Source: Periplaneta americana (Eukaryota; Arthropoda; Insecta; Blattodea; Blattidae). Taken from it: 64,000 nt of DNA. The DNA lies in the NCBI RefSeq assembly GCF_040183065.1, contig NC_091117.1:100877001-100941000 (forward strand), given 5' to 3'. Positions 22,057 to 32,533 of the stretch are shown one piece after another. Numbering within the stretch: the first letter of the stretch is position 1; each line of letters begins with the position of its first letter. Both the position numbers and the translations under genes were made by a program. The notes under the pieces were generated by a model, which saw nothing but the letters and a program-made list of their open reading frames with translations, did not search any database and was not told the DNA's origin.

Positions 22057-23561
22057 CAGTGGCGTATGCTGAACCTGGAGTATGGGTGTTCTGTCAAATA
22101 AATATATGTAATTGGTCTATAGTCGCACGAGTTTAGTAGAAATTTCAAATTCATTATCTACTCGTGCTACGTGAGTAAATAAACCATCTGCTGTTCTATC
22201 AGCACTAACATCTACAAAGCCCAAGAATCTTCCATAGGCATAGCAGAGAACTGTACTGTCCGTTACTCAGGAGAGGACGAGGGGCAAGAATGTGACCTTG
22301 ACTATCGCTGTTGATTATTATAAACATCGCTCAGATAAGCATCCCAGTATCCAGGTTATTACTCGAGCAAGAAACATGAGTAACAATGCGTATGGAAATT
22401 AAAGCTAAGTTGAACAGAAGGCGACCTAATGTTTCCGCTTACTACATTTCAAATATTGACGTGTTGTCGTACGTCATCTGTTCATATTCCTTACCCCCAG
22501 TCCGCTCTCGTCTTCTCCTGAGTCACCGACAGTACATAGTTGAGATTTGTTCTCAATATCAGAAGTTTAATGAAGTATTATAGCTACAAATGAAACTGAG
22601 TTAATTTCATTTTTTATTTCTTCTTTTTCTACATCAGTAATAGCTTTTATGGTATCATTTTGAATCAATGGAGAAGTTCTTGGAAACACTGTGGAAGAAT
22701 TTAAATGGTTTCTAAAAGTGAACCATATTTTTTTAAACATTAAAAAATTCTAAAAATTTCCTTTGTTCAAAGAACTATCTGATTCGTCATGTTCCCGTAG
22801 AGGGAGCTCCTGGTTAGCTAGAAGACAAATAGCGTCAATGATTCGTATTAATACAGCTCTATTTTCCTTTACCCCTTTGTTGTATTTATTGGTATCATTT
22901 TTTCGTTGATCATCAAGTAAAGTGTCAATTCACTTGAATAATTTCAAGGGAAAAATTGTTCCGGGGCCGGGTATCGATCTCGGGACTCTTCGCTTAGCGC
23001 ACAAATGCTCTACCGACTGAGCTACCCCAGGAACCATACACGACACCGTCACAATGACTTTTAAGTTGTGTGGATATAAAGGGGAAGACTTGTGATTGTG
23101 TCGTGTATGGTTCCTGGGGTAGCTAAGTCGGTAGAGCATACGTGCGCTAAGCGAAGGGTCCCAGGATCGATACGCAGCCCGGAACAATTTTTCCCTTGAA
23201 ATTATTTAAACCTGCTTCACAGGGAGCTTTTACCTGAAAGTCAGATTTGCATGTCAATTCACTGTTTGCCGAAAAGTTTTGATTTCAGGAAACATCGTAC
23301 GTGAGTTTGGGATTCTGAATGTTTTTTCTGTGTACTACACAAGTGATTTAAGTCAGCAAATCCATGCTTACTCCAAACCTCATTTTTGTTAGAAAACAAT
23401 AAGCATGGCCAGCAAAATAACCTGTTTGAAGTTTTACAACCTGCTAACCATTCTACATTTTCATATTCTGACATAGAAAAATGTATAGTGTATTGTTCGC
23501 TTTTTGTTTTATATTGTTGCACTAAATTCGGAAGTGGCTGGATAGGTCTACCCTTATTCAT
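22057..23561 (-). pseudogene. hAT transposase (TTF/DUF4371 type) with its left terminus; interrupted
   Basis: CAGTGGCGTATGC at 22057 is a hAT end like that at 12133. On the minus strand the coding order is: NKGRPIQPLPNLVQQ and RLFCWPCLLFSN (zinc finger, 23560-23400), FADLNHLCSTQKKHSESQTH; then a 277-bp palindrome insertion; then DTLLDDQRKNDTNKYN, LIRIIDAICLLANQELPL (22920-22780); IQNDTIKAITDVEKEEIKNE (22660-22600); and VAIILH-stop-TSDI, where the catalytic region LDETSD is destroyed by TAA at 22567-22569; finally RFLGFVDVSADRTADG near 22220. The C-terminal half and dimerisation domain are deleted. A related family to the 12.4-15.4 kb transposase. Confidence 0.75.
22932..23208. mobile_element. 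palindromic element of two head-to-head tRNA-like units, 277 bp
   Basis: AATAATTTCAAGGGAAAAAT at the left is inverted at the right end (TTTTTCCCTTGAAATTATT). Each arm is a tRNA-like unit of about 75 bp with an A box (GGTAGCTAAGTCGGTAGAG on the right arm) and a B box (GGATCGATAC); the ends GTTCCTG and CCCGGAAC can pair as an acceptor stem. The 60-bp centre is also palindromic. It splits the hAT pseudogene, so it inserted as a unit. Either a foldback SINE or a MITE that captured a tRNA. Confidence 0.8.
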
Positions 23562-23767
23562 TATCCATATATGTAATTATTTCTCTTCTAGTGAGCGAGA
23601 GGAGAATGATTATTGCAAAAGATATTTTACAGTTTACATTTCCAAGTGTTATTGTCATTAAATAAGTAATTTAAATTGTTCACCTACGCAGGCACACATC
23701 TATGAACCCTAATAAAACCTAAACACAGTAAATTCATTCACACAAGCAGTCAAACACATTTTATAAG

Positions 23768-24564
23768 CAGAGACCGGACGTTTAGGCATTATGAATTATT
23801 AAAACAGGCAGGCAAAATGGCATCATAAATAGCTAAAATAGGCAGACCAAAAAGGCATAAATAGCTAAAATACGCAATAAAAGGCAATTACAAAAACCTT
23901 TCACTAGACCCACAACCTTGCACTTTCCACAAAGGGATTTCGGCAGGAAGAAAAGCTTTACATAAGCCGAATGCAAATCGAGATTTTCGACTCGATATTG
24001 CAATTACTGTTGGAAGCAAAGAAATTTCTTCCCAGTAGCCTTGGAAAGTGCATTTTTTGGTTGTACTGATATGTTGCGATATGAAATATATAGCTAGCTT
24101 CAACAGTAAAAAAAAGTCGCAATGAAAACTGAAATACCGTTAAAAATATCGTTAGACCCGCACTCATTGTTGCCTTGTCAAATAAACACAAGCGATAATT
24201 AAAAAACTTACTGTTATACATTTTTGCACGGCAGCATCATTGTTGCAAAGAGAATATGAACTGACTGAAAGACAATATAGGCTATATTCGGTGAAGTCAC
24301 TTTCAATGTAGCTGTTATAGAATAAATTAAAATATACCTGTAGGCAATTTTTAATTATAAATTAATAAATAATGGATATATAATCAAATATAAGAAAAAA
24401 ACATTTATTTTGTTAATTAGGCATTTATATTTAAAAAGGCAGAAAAGGGCAACATAAAACTGTAACGTTTCAATCACAGAGGTATAATTCGTACAGATTT
24501 ACTTTCAAAATGAAGATGGATTTAACACATTTAAAAAGGCATTCTGCCAAAGTTTCGGTCTCTG
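23768..24564. mobile_element. probable non-autonomous hAT, 797 bp, degenerate TSD
   Basis: CAGAGACCGGACGTTTAGGC at 23768 matches the complement of the right end (CAGAGACCGAAACTTTGGC). Flanking octamers TTTATAAG and TTTGTAAC agree at 6 of 8 positions. Internally the motif AGGCA recurs many times near both ends. No transposase frame. Confidence 0.55.
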
Positions 24565-24689
24565 TTTGTAACGCTACAATATTGAAAAGTTGATCTGCCT
24601 GTATACAGGACAACCTACGAGCTTGAGAGAAGCGAGTATCCCCACCACTTCACCGTGCGCGCGCAGAGAATCATAGCGGTAACTCTTTG

Positions 24690-25561
24690 AATTTTGAATT
24701 TCAAAGGCTTTATTTCCATTAATACTATACATATTTACATATATAACGATGGCTGTTTTAGGGTCTTATTTGCCCTCTTCAGCCGTCGTGTACATTTTTT
24801 TTGTGTTTACAAATGTATTCGTGTCAGGCACTGACATAAATGTCAGCCAGACAAATCGGATTTGGGGGTTGTACGTTGAAAACATTATGTTGATCTGTTC
24901 GGATTTAGTAGTGGAAATTATTCCAAGGTTTTTTCCTCCCTCTATTGTGGTGATATTGAATATGGTAGGAATTTCAGTTTAGTTTTGATTTTCGATTCTG
25001 GCAATTTGTCAATTTTGGTACTGTGTCAGTTCAATTTTACTATTTCGCTGGTTAGACAGAGAGCTTGCCTGTTGATGTTATCCACCATCGCCTTTCTTTT
25101 GAGGTTGCGGCAACTCCGTACTGGTAAGCTACAGTTGCTTTTGTTAGTGGTTGTGTTGTTGGTTGTTGTGGTAGGTGAGTAGTTTCTCAAGTGTAGTTGC
25201 TATTTGTGTTTGATGGGTTAGTGAAGAGGTTTTGTGTATATTGTCTGTTTAATGCTGAGTGAGTGTATTTGTGGTTTATATGTTCGAGGTGTGTGAAGAG
25301 TGGTGTGAGGTTTGTTCTGGTATATGTTGTGTGATTGGAGCTACGCCTTGGAAGTCTGGCGAAGTTTGTGAGAATGCGTCTTTCCCTTGCCTCAAATTTT
25401 TGTTTGTGAGATAGGGCCGCTTGTGTTAGGAAAAGGGAGGGATGCATGCAGAGGGATCGAACCAATGCTTTGTACAAGTGGAGTAGAGTTTGAGTTGAGC
25501 AACCTGGTCGGTGTATGCCACTGAGATAGCTTATTGCTTTTGTGGCCACGGTTACTCTCAA
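24690..25561 (-). mobile_element. 5'-truncated LINE, 3' end
   Basis: A LINE C-terminal frame (25561-25187) is followed on the minus strand by about 500 bp of non-coding sequence that ends with GGAAATAAAGCC and a short repetitive TTCAAAATTCAAAG tail near 24690. Truncated at about 25561 next to a 77-bp insertion. Confidence 0.7.
25187..25561 (-). pseudogene. LINE ORF2 C-terminal fragment (Jockey/I group)
   Basis: KAISYLSGIHRPGCSTQTL, then HLYKALVRS and ARERRILTNFARLPRRSS mark the region just after the reverse transcriptase of I/Jockey-type LINEs, where LYKALVRS is the usual helix before the thumb. The frame is open for 124 codons to TAA at 25187, but the catalytic domain is absent. The start given is not native. 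It belongs to a different LINE family from the 17.7 and 42-44 kb copies. Confidence 0.75.
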
Positions 25562-25579
25562 CCAAGAGGACTCCTCTTG

Positions 25580-25656
25580 GTTAGATACTATAGAGAGGCT
25601 AAAGACCTCTGATAAGCGCTCCTTTCGGAGGTCAACAGTACTATGGATCGTTCCCT
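25580..25656. mobile_element. 77-bp miniature insertion with 10-bp flanking duplication
   Basis: GTTAGATACTATAGAGAGGC through GATCGTTCCCT is inserted between two copies of ACTCCTCTTG (25570-25579 and 25657-25666). The insert is nearly identical to the left end of the element at 3461 (3460-3536). It contains GACCTC...GAGGTC, which can form a hairpin. It is either a miniature derivative or an internally deleted element end. Confidence 0.8.
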
Positions 25657-25997
25657 ACTCCTCTTGCTCTCAACCGAGAACGTTCTTTTACACGGACAGG
25701 ACAACTAGACCAATTCCACTTCGTCAGGCAGAGCGTAGCCTACGTTATAAAACGAAACCCGTCCTGGGGATGGTGTGCACATTGAACCAGCAGGCATTTA
25801 AAATATTTAAATGGTAATAAATTAAATTAAGTTTTACACTATATACGTCAACTTCCAATGAGATTACCACGCATTTAAATTGTGATAAATGAAAATTATT
25901 GTTGCATTATATAAAATAACTTTAAAAAATGAGATTACCGAATTTACAGGCTGTCCAGCGCACGCCTTGAACACCCGCAATATACGCCCGTGATTAA

Positions 25998-27126
25998 TCT
26001 ATACTAATAATAAATCTGTAGCCGAAATTTTTCTGGTAATTTTCGATTTTCCAAAAATAATTGGTCCTAACATGTATAATTAACCACCCTGAAACCGAAA
26101 ATAGCTTTTTTGAAATTTTTGTTTTTATGTCTGTGTGTCTGTCTGTCTGTCTGTATGTTTGTTACCTTTTCACGCGATAATGCATGAACGGATTTCGATG
26201 AAAATTGGAATATAAATTATGTTCGTTGTAACTTAGATTTTGGCTATATGGCATTCAAAATACATTATTTAAAAGGGGGGTTATAAGGGGGCCTGAATTA
26301 AATAAATCGAAATATCTCGCTTATTATTGATTTTTGTGAAAATGTTACACAACAAAAGTTTCTTCAAAAATAATTTGCGATACGTTTTATTCCATGAAAA
26401 ATTTTGACAGGACTGATATTTAATGAGATAAATGAGTTTTTAAATTAAAATAACTGCCATCTAAGGCCGTATAATGAAATAAAAAACAAATGACTTCGTC
26501 TATAAGGGGCCTTGGACAGCAACAATCGAAAGCTATGTTTCTGTGTTTGTATGAAATAATATCGGAAGCTAAATTAAACGATTTGTATAATTAATTATTA
26601 TTTCACCATTGGAAAGTGTAGTTTCTCTAGATGGACATAATGCTATAATGTTATTATAGTAACTTCTGATATAATGTAATATAATATAATATAATATGTA
26701 ATATTATATAATATAATTTAAGTTATTTGAAGGGTTCAGAACCATAGTGGGCTAAACGCCATTTACTGAATACGTAGAAAACAAGGGTTAAAATTAAGTT
26801 TATTACCATAATTCAATGGAAACCTATAACAAGTAAAATAAAATATACACATTAAATCTAAATGATTTCAATGTTCATTAAACTATGGTTCCATGTAATA
26901 AAAATTAGAAACATGTTAAAGGAATTGTCATTGCACCAAATGAGTGTCTCTGGACCAAAATGATCGCATTTTAATTAGTTGGATACAATTTAAATTAAGT
27001 AACATATTAAACGATTTATCCTTCTATCAGACACGAATGTTCCCTGGATCAAATGTCCTATTTTAATTATGTAATTACTTTATATTTATTTCTAACGGGA
27101 GCAGCGGAGCGCACGGGTACGGCTAG
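25998..27126 (+). mobile_element. non-autonomous Helitron, 1129 bp
   Basis: Begins TCTATACTAATAATAAATCT after an A and ends GGGTACGGCTAG before a T, the TC...CTAG/T arrangement of Helitrons with insertion between A and T. The 3' end is preceded by a G+C-rich segment (GAGCAGCGGAGCGCACGGG), where the terminal hairpin is expected. The text ATGCATGAACGGATTTCGATG is typical of insect Helitron 5' regions as I remember them. A (TCTG)n tract lies at 26127-26155. No Rep or helicase coding. Confidence 0.75.
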
Positions 27127-27296
27127 TATATAATACTTCTTTTAAGAAAACAACCATTTCTTATGTGTGTTAGAAAGAAAGAAAGATACGCCTCAGATGT
27201 GCCAATAGTACGGAAGTTACACGTCACGTTTTCTTCTGCATTTCTCTACAGGAGTTGTGTATCCAGTTTATAATGTTGAGATCACTGGGTACAGCT

Positions 27297-27582
27297 ATGG
27301 TTCTTTCATGTGCTGCTTTTAGTTGCAGCAATCCACAAGGGATGTAAAGATAAAAAAGGAAGAAATATTATATTTTACTGGTTAGTTAATCCTTAATTTC
27401 TACGAGGAATTTTTCGCCATATTATGTTACAGAAGACAAACTATTGTACTTGCCATGTGACTCTTTATGCTTCAAGTTTCCTCTGAGTAAATATTCCTTT
27501 AACCGAAAGTGGATAGGTGCAATCCGGAGAGAGAATTTCTACCCTACAATGAATCATTCAGTGTGTTCAACTCATTTCGAAG
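27297..27582 (+). pseudogene. THAP domain exons of copy A, cut by a hAT insertion
   Basis: Exon 1 from ATG 27297 reads MVLSCAAFSCSNPQG, then a stop; exon 2 reads FKFPLSKYSFNRKWIGAIRR then ENFYPTMNHSVCSTHFE, the C-x2-H half. Coding is interrupted by the hAT element at 27583 exactly after the codons for STHFE and resumes at 28684 with DSCYLSNY after the duplicated TTTCGAAG. THAP order C-x4-C, FP, W, C-x2-H is complete, but exon 1 has a premature stop. Part of a P-like transposase gene whose core is absent. Confidence 0.75.
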
Positions 27583-28675
27583 CAGGGTTGCCAGATTTTA
27601 TATCTACCAAGGAGGAACATTATTTTTCCAACATAATATACAGTACTTGTTTTAAAGAAAGAGTAGTATGAATATGGGCAGCATTGACATTTTCATGACT
27701 GTATAAAAAAGGGGATAAAAACATCCCTTTATATACAGTTGAAGAAACTAATATGAATCTCAAAATTGAAATTTTAATTAAAAGAAACATATTGTAGATA
27801 CATGTTTCCAAGTATTAGAGGAAATAATATTTATCTGGCTGTAAGTTGCACCACGTTTCTCTGGCGTCTTTCTGAAGGGCTTGTGGCAATATCTTATGCC
27901 AAATTATTAACTTAAGACTTAATAGTAGTTCTGTCTGATAGAATTCCCCAGCTGTTTTTTTTATTAATTATAAAGAACAAATTACAAAAGATGGCACTAG
28001 ATGTGACAAAATATTTAAATTTTAATGTTTATTAATGATAACAATGACATAAAAACTTACCTGAATTCATATTTATTTTGTGACTTAGCATATTACTGCT
28101 CCAAACCAATAATTTAACATACCGTATAATATAAAAGAAGGGAGGGAAACAGAGGTGAGGGACGTGATAGAAAAGTGATCAGGGTCATTTATATGTAATA
28201 GCCGGATGTTTAGAAAAAAGCGTAAGCAGAATGTTATGTATCCAAGGGAGTGATGGCACTGTATACAGAAATGTGAAGGGCCATCACGACCGATGTAAGC
28301 TGGTGGAATAAATATATCATATCATACCGTATAATATACATTTTCAGAGCTTCCTACATATTTATCACTGGACTTTAGCAATTTGAACAAGCTTTTTTCC
28401 ATTCTTTGTGCCATGCATTTGTGATGAACGCCTCTTTTCAAATGTTTAGAAATATCATATTCATCATAAAATTAGCTATTACAAATCTAACACATGCCAA
28501 AATATTCTTTTTTTTTAAATATGAAAATCTACATTGTTAAGAAAATTAACTTAAATTCTTTCCAATTATTAAGGCCTAGGAGAAAATAGTTACTAGGTAA
28601 CGATGAAATAGGAGGGACTTTTTGCGTCCCGCCTCTAATCGAAGAGGAACTCGAGACTTTTATGTGGCAACCCTG
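27583..28675. mobile_element. non-autonomous hAT, 1093 bp, perfect 8-bp TSD
   Basis: CAGGGTTGCCA at 27583 is mirrored by TGGCAACCCTG ending at 28675. TTTCGAAG lies on both sides (27575-27582 and 28676-28683). No transposase; the interior includes a segment ending GGTGGAATAAATATATCATA near 28320 that resembles a LINE-like tail. Confidence 0.92.
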
Positions 28676-28716
28676 TTTCGAAGATAGTTGTTACCTTTCA
28701 AACTACGTTATTATAC

Positions 28717-28822
28717 CCCATATTGAATCTTTCGTACACTACCATTAACACTTGAATGTAAATAATTGATTAAATGGCGATCTTACTCGTGTTAATTATG
28801 TAAGCATGCGCCATTTAACCAA
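28717..28822. repeat. 106-bp MITE-like insertion in copy A
   Basis: Relative to copies B and C this segment is extra and lies between two TTATTATAC copies (28708-28716 and 28823-28831). Its right two thirds form a hairpin: ATAATTGATTAAATGGCG pairs with CGCCATTTAACCAATTAT. Confidence 0.7.
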
Positions 28823-29062
28823 TTATTATACATTGTTATTGTCCTTCATTCACTCCATATCATTCATTTTCTTCAAACAGCTGTTGTTTCAGTGCATACA
28901 TAATAATTATTCACCGAATTTAAAGGTACAGAAACCGTACAAATTATAAAATATTATTTTTTAAAAATATAAATGATTGAAAGTAATTCTTGTGTTAGTT
29001 ACGAATTAATGAAACATTTTGTCCTGCTACCTCTACTGCTACTACTGCTGCTCCTGCTGCTG

Positions 29063-29120
<58 letters not shown>
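29063..29120. repeat. (ATA)n microsatellite in copy A
   Basis: About 19 ATA units after a CTG/CTA-rich stretch; the same site is a triplet microsatellite in copies B and C. Confidence 0.95.
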
Positions 29121-29122
<2 letters not shown>

Positions 29123-30059
29123 CTTTTTGACTTCATACAGCAGTTTAAACTACAGACTGAATTGAAAAGTTGATATATTAATTCTTTTATTAGCCGTGGT
29201 TATGGATATTGACATTCAGAGGTCCTATGACAATGATGCAAGTCTGACAGCCAGGGTTGCCGGGTATCCCAATTTAGGCGGGATTCTCCCAATTTCCTCG
29301 TTGAATCCCGATTAAAGTGAGTCGGGATTGACAAAAATCCCGATTTTACATATATTAGTCTAGATCCATTATCCGATATTTTTATTTATATATTGACTCA
29401 TATGGTAACATTGTTAACATGGAGGTAACCCGCGGATATTTAGTAAGTTTATGAGTAGCCACTTACTAGAGACACATACCCGTGAGTGGAAGGCAAGAAA
29501 AATGTCACAAATTGAATCGGCTAGCATCCGCCATTAAAGGGAGTGTTTGCGGCGCAAATTTAGAAAACAGTACCACAATACATTGATGTAGCCTGGTGAT
29601 AGACACTGTTTTAAACATATTTTACAAAGGATGAGTCGTGATGAAATAAACATGAATGGCAGAGGAGCGCTATATTTATTAAAGTATTATAATGATTCAT
29701 CTTTGGCGATATTCTAAAAAATAAATTAAATCACCCATATACACTCGGGATAAGTATGTGAAATATTGAATAGTGGCAATGTCAACATTAATTTTCAGTA
29801 TTACTAGTATTGTTTTAAGGACATAATAATGGATATTTACTGTAATATTTAAAATGACCTATATTTCAGTCCTTTCATGCAAAGGAAGAGGAAGGTATAT
29901 GGGGCTTAGAAAATATTTAGTGGTGAAATGTGAGATCATAAAAATTCTGGAAACTGATTTAAAATATAATGAGAATAAATTTTATCACAAAACAATCTAT
30001 TAATTGTGTAGTTGATGACCGCCAAGTTAGAGATCAGTATAGACTTTTTAATACAATTA

Positions 30060-30710
30060 GTACCGGTAGCGGAAATAGTAGGCCTAGGAGTAGGGGTAAT
30101 AGTAGGCCTAGTATTAGTGCTAATAATAGACCTAGTAATAGTGGTAATAATAGGCCTAGTAGCAATGGTAATAGGAGGCCTAGTTTTGATAGTATTAGTA
30201 GGCCTAGTAGTAGTGATAATAGTAGGCCTAGTAGTAGTAGTAATAATAGACCTAGTAGTAGTGGTAAGAGTAGGCGTAGTAGTAGTGGTAATAGTAGGCT
30301 TAGTAGTAGTGGTAATAGTAGGTGTAGTAGTGCCGGTAGTGGTAGTAGTAGGTCTAGGTATCGTGGCAATAAGAAGTCTACTAGTAGTGGCAATAGTAGA
30401 CCTAGTAGTAGTGGTAATCATAGGCCTGGTAGTAGCGGTAATAGTAGGCCTAGTATTAGTGGTAGTAGTAGGTCTAGTTTTTGTGGTAATAGTAGGCCTA
30501 GTAGTAATGGTAATAATAGGCCTAATAGTAGTGGTAATAGTAGACCTAGTAGTAGTGAGACCTAGTTAGTAGTAGTGGTAATAATAGACCTAGTAGTAGT
30601 GAGACCTAGTTAGTAGTAGTGGTAATAATAGACCTAGTAGTAGTGAGACCTAGTTAGTAGTGGTCATAGTAGTAGATCTAATAGTAGTGGTAATAATAGG
30701 TCTAGCTAGA
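30060..30710. repeat. minisatellite of degenerate TAG/GGT triplets with AGGCCTAG
   Basis: Units of 18-21 bases of the type TAGTAGTGGTAATAGTAGGC recur about 30 times; the last 130 bases are a higher-order 44-bp repeat containing GTGAGACCTAGTTAG. Because all units are multiples of three, several frames on both strands stay open (for example SSSGNSRP repeats at 29969-30565); these are not considered genes. Confidence 0.9.
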
Positions 30711-30894
30711 CCATCAGCTATATTTTCACTAATTCTTTGCATTTAATACAACCAAAAACTAGAAGTACATACTGTACAAAACGAAAATTACATGATTAAT
30801 TCATTTATTGTGAAACGAAACTGTTTTAGACAGATATAGTCTGAGGATGTTCTCATGCACTCTGCTATTATAATCCACTGTAATGTGATGGCAC

Positions 30895-31113
30895 CTAACC
30901 CTTACATACATTGTTGAAATCAACCTTATAAACCTGATTAATGTGTTTCTGGAAAGACTTTATCCAATAAATATTCCGACATTCTGTAAACACATTCAAA
31001 TGAGGAACTGCATTTGGAACATTCTTCCAAATATTAAGATATGCATGCTTTCCTGGGCATCCTACAATAGTAGCTATGTTCGAACAATTATTTGCGGCGC
31101 AGTATTTCACCAT
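30895..31113 (-). pseudogene. THAP first exon of element E
   Basis: From the ATG at 31113 the peptide starts MVKYCAANNCSNIAT, the THAP start with C-x4-C and Asn. After about 20 residues similarity ends; WKNVPNAVPHLNVF may be decayed coding or intron. The C-x2-H half was not found, since the minisatellite occupies the place downstream. Not functional. Confidence 0.55.
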
Positions 31114-31265
31114 TTTTCTTGTTATTTCCCTTCAAGTGTACTTATATTTATTCGTACTCCTCAATAAGCATGAACTGGTTGCACTCCTGGCGAAGCATCA
31201 ACTCCCTTTAATGGCGGCCGGACAGCGGTTCAATTTTGTACGCGAAACTAGCGCCGTTGGTGTCT

Positions 31266-31531
31266 CTAGTTATATATTACAAACTCTTTGTAACAGACAT
31301 GTACAATTGCTGTGTTTTATAGTTTAGCGAACTATTTTTAAACATGGATTCAGCGTCAGATACTGAAACTGTTGCAGTACCAGTTCCGAAAAAGAAAAGT
31401 TACAGAGTTAATTTAGTAGCAAATGGTTAAAACATATTCGTGGTTAATAAAGGAAACAAATTATTATAGTGTTCACTGTACTGTGTGTCCTTCGTATTTT
31501 AGTGTTTCTCACGAAGGCGAATAGGCCCATT
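31266..31531 (+). mobile_element. THAP copy A, continuation after element E
   Basis: TGTGTTTTATAGTTTAGCGA, then ATGGATTCAGCGTCAGATAC and GTTGCAGTACC match copy B at 33060-33130 and copy C at 37340-37420. It stops at 31531, where the dispersed repeat begins. Confidence 0.75.
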
Positions 31532-31696
31532 AAGCCCGGTTCAGACTGTGCGTGTTTCTGTGATGGATTCCAAGCAAAGACGTTATAATAGTATACAATT
31601 CCAAGGTGGCTGCGCGGATGGGTCGCCTGCGTGGTCACTCACAGGAAATAATGCGCTCTGGTGGCACCGTGGAAGGCTAGCTTGCTGGATTTCGAG
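31532..31696 (+). repeat. dispersed repeat, copy 2
   Basis: Same unit as at 1411-1543 (GGTTCAGACTGTGCGTG to CTAGCTTGCTGG), with a 27-bp extra piece near 31572. THAP copy B is inserted at its end; ATTTCGAG at 31689-31696 is the target duplication. Confidence 0.75.
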
Positions 31697-31799
31697 CATA
31701 GACTTCCTAAATAACCACTAGACCGCTCACTGGCGCTAGTGTTATGCTCCCAAATTGAACAGCCGGCGGGCGGCCATTTGTTTGTTAGAGCTGAATAAG

Positions 31800-32243
31800 C
31801 ACAGTTCTTTCGTGCGCTGCTTTTAATTGCAGTAATGCACACGGTTGTAAAGATAAAGTAGGAAGGAATGTTATGTTTCACTGATTAGTTAATCCTTCAT
31901 TTCTAAGACGATTTTTTCTCCATATTATGTTATAGAAGACAAATTATTGTACTTGTCATGTGACTCTTTATGCTTCAAGTTTCCTCTGAGTAAAGATTCT
32001 ATTAACCGAAAGTGGATAGGTGCAATCCGCAGAGAGATTTTCTACCCTACAATGAATCATTCAGTGTGTTCAACTCATTTCGAAGATAGTTTTTTACCTC
32101 TCAAACTATGCTATTATCATATACATTGCTATTATCCTTCATCTACTCCATATCATTCATTTTCTTCAAACAGTTCTTTTTTCAGTGCATACATGAATAA
32201 TTATTCACCGAATTTAAAGCTACAGAAGCTGCATAAGTTATAA
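31800..32243 (+). pseudogene. THAP domain exons of copy B
   Basis: Exon 1 (about 31803-31870) encodes SCAAFNCSNAHGC-like residues, but the start codon is changed (ATGGTTC in copy C is CAGTTC here). Exon 2 begins at TTTCCTCTGAGTAAAG (31979) and reads FPLSKDSINRKWIGAIRREI then YPTMNHSVCSTHFEDSF, giving the C-x2-H half of THAP. The frame stays open to 32243. Catalytic sequence is missing, so the element is non-autonomous. Confidence 0.7.
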
Positions 32244-32309
32244 CATTTTTTTAATACAACTGATTGAAAGTAATTCTTATCTTATTTACGAATTAATTAA
32301 ATATTTTCT

Positions 32310-32334
32310 TATGCTACTACTGCTGCTGCTGTTG

Positions 32335-32377
<43 letters not shown>

Positions 32378-32416
32378 ACTACTACTACTACTACTACACT
32401 ACTACTACTACTACTA

Positions 32417-32464
<48 letters not shown>

Positions 32465-32473
32465 ATAATAATA

Positions 32474-32531
<58 letters not shown>
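32310..32531. repeat. compound (CTA)n-(AAT)n microsatellite in copy B
   Basis: CTA/CTG triplets to about 32463, with two CTACTACACTAC interruptions, change into AAT triplets up to 32531. Open frames over it (poly-Leu, poly-Thr, poly-Asn) are meaningless. Confidence 0.95.

Positions 32532-32533
<2 letters not shown>

Larger units (their letters stand above)
27250..29465 (+). mobile_element. THAP element copy A, left part (continues at 31266-31532)
   Basis: Matches copies B (31697) and C (36042) across exon 1, exon 2, the region with CATTTTCTTCAAACAGCTG, the CTA/ATA microsatellite, the block TCTCCCAATTTCCTSGTTGA and GCGGATATTTAGTAAG. The 5' terminus is missing; it begins near 27250 beside a Helitron. 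Two insertions (27583-28675, 28717-28822) and element E (29466-31265) interrupt it. The remainder appears at 31266-31532. Confidence 0.75.
29466..31265 (-). mobile_element. THAP element E, about 1.8 kb, nested in copy A
   Basis: ACTAGAGACAC at 29466 is mirrored by GTGTCTCTAGT near 31258-31268, and both ends share AAATTGAA-CGGCT and CGCCATTAAAGGGAGT inward. Copy A sequence resumes right after it. A THAP first exon is on the minus strand near the right end. No clean TSD was found, and about 190 bases of copy A are missing at the site, so the insertion was accompanied by or followed by a deletion. Confidence 0.6.

Noticed and set aside
22932..23208. Possible functional tRNA genes
   Set aside because: Boxes A and B and end pairing are visible, but the anticodon arm is poor and the two units form a transposed palindrome.
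29936..30569. Open frames of 119-198 codons on both strands, Ser/Arg/Pro- or Val/Leu/Ile-rich
   Set aside because: All arise from the triplet-based minisatellite and overlap in several frames; no single frame is favoured.
30060..30710. CRISPR-like regular repeats
   Set aside because: No unique spacers, units are contiguous and degenerate, and the genome is eukaryotic.
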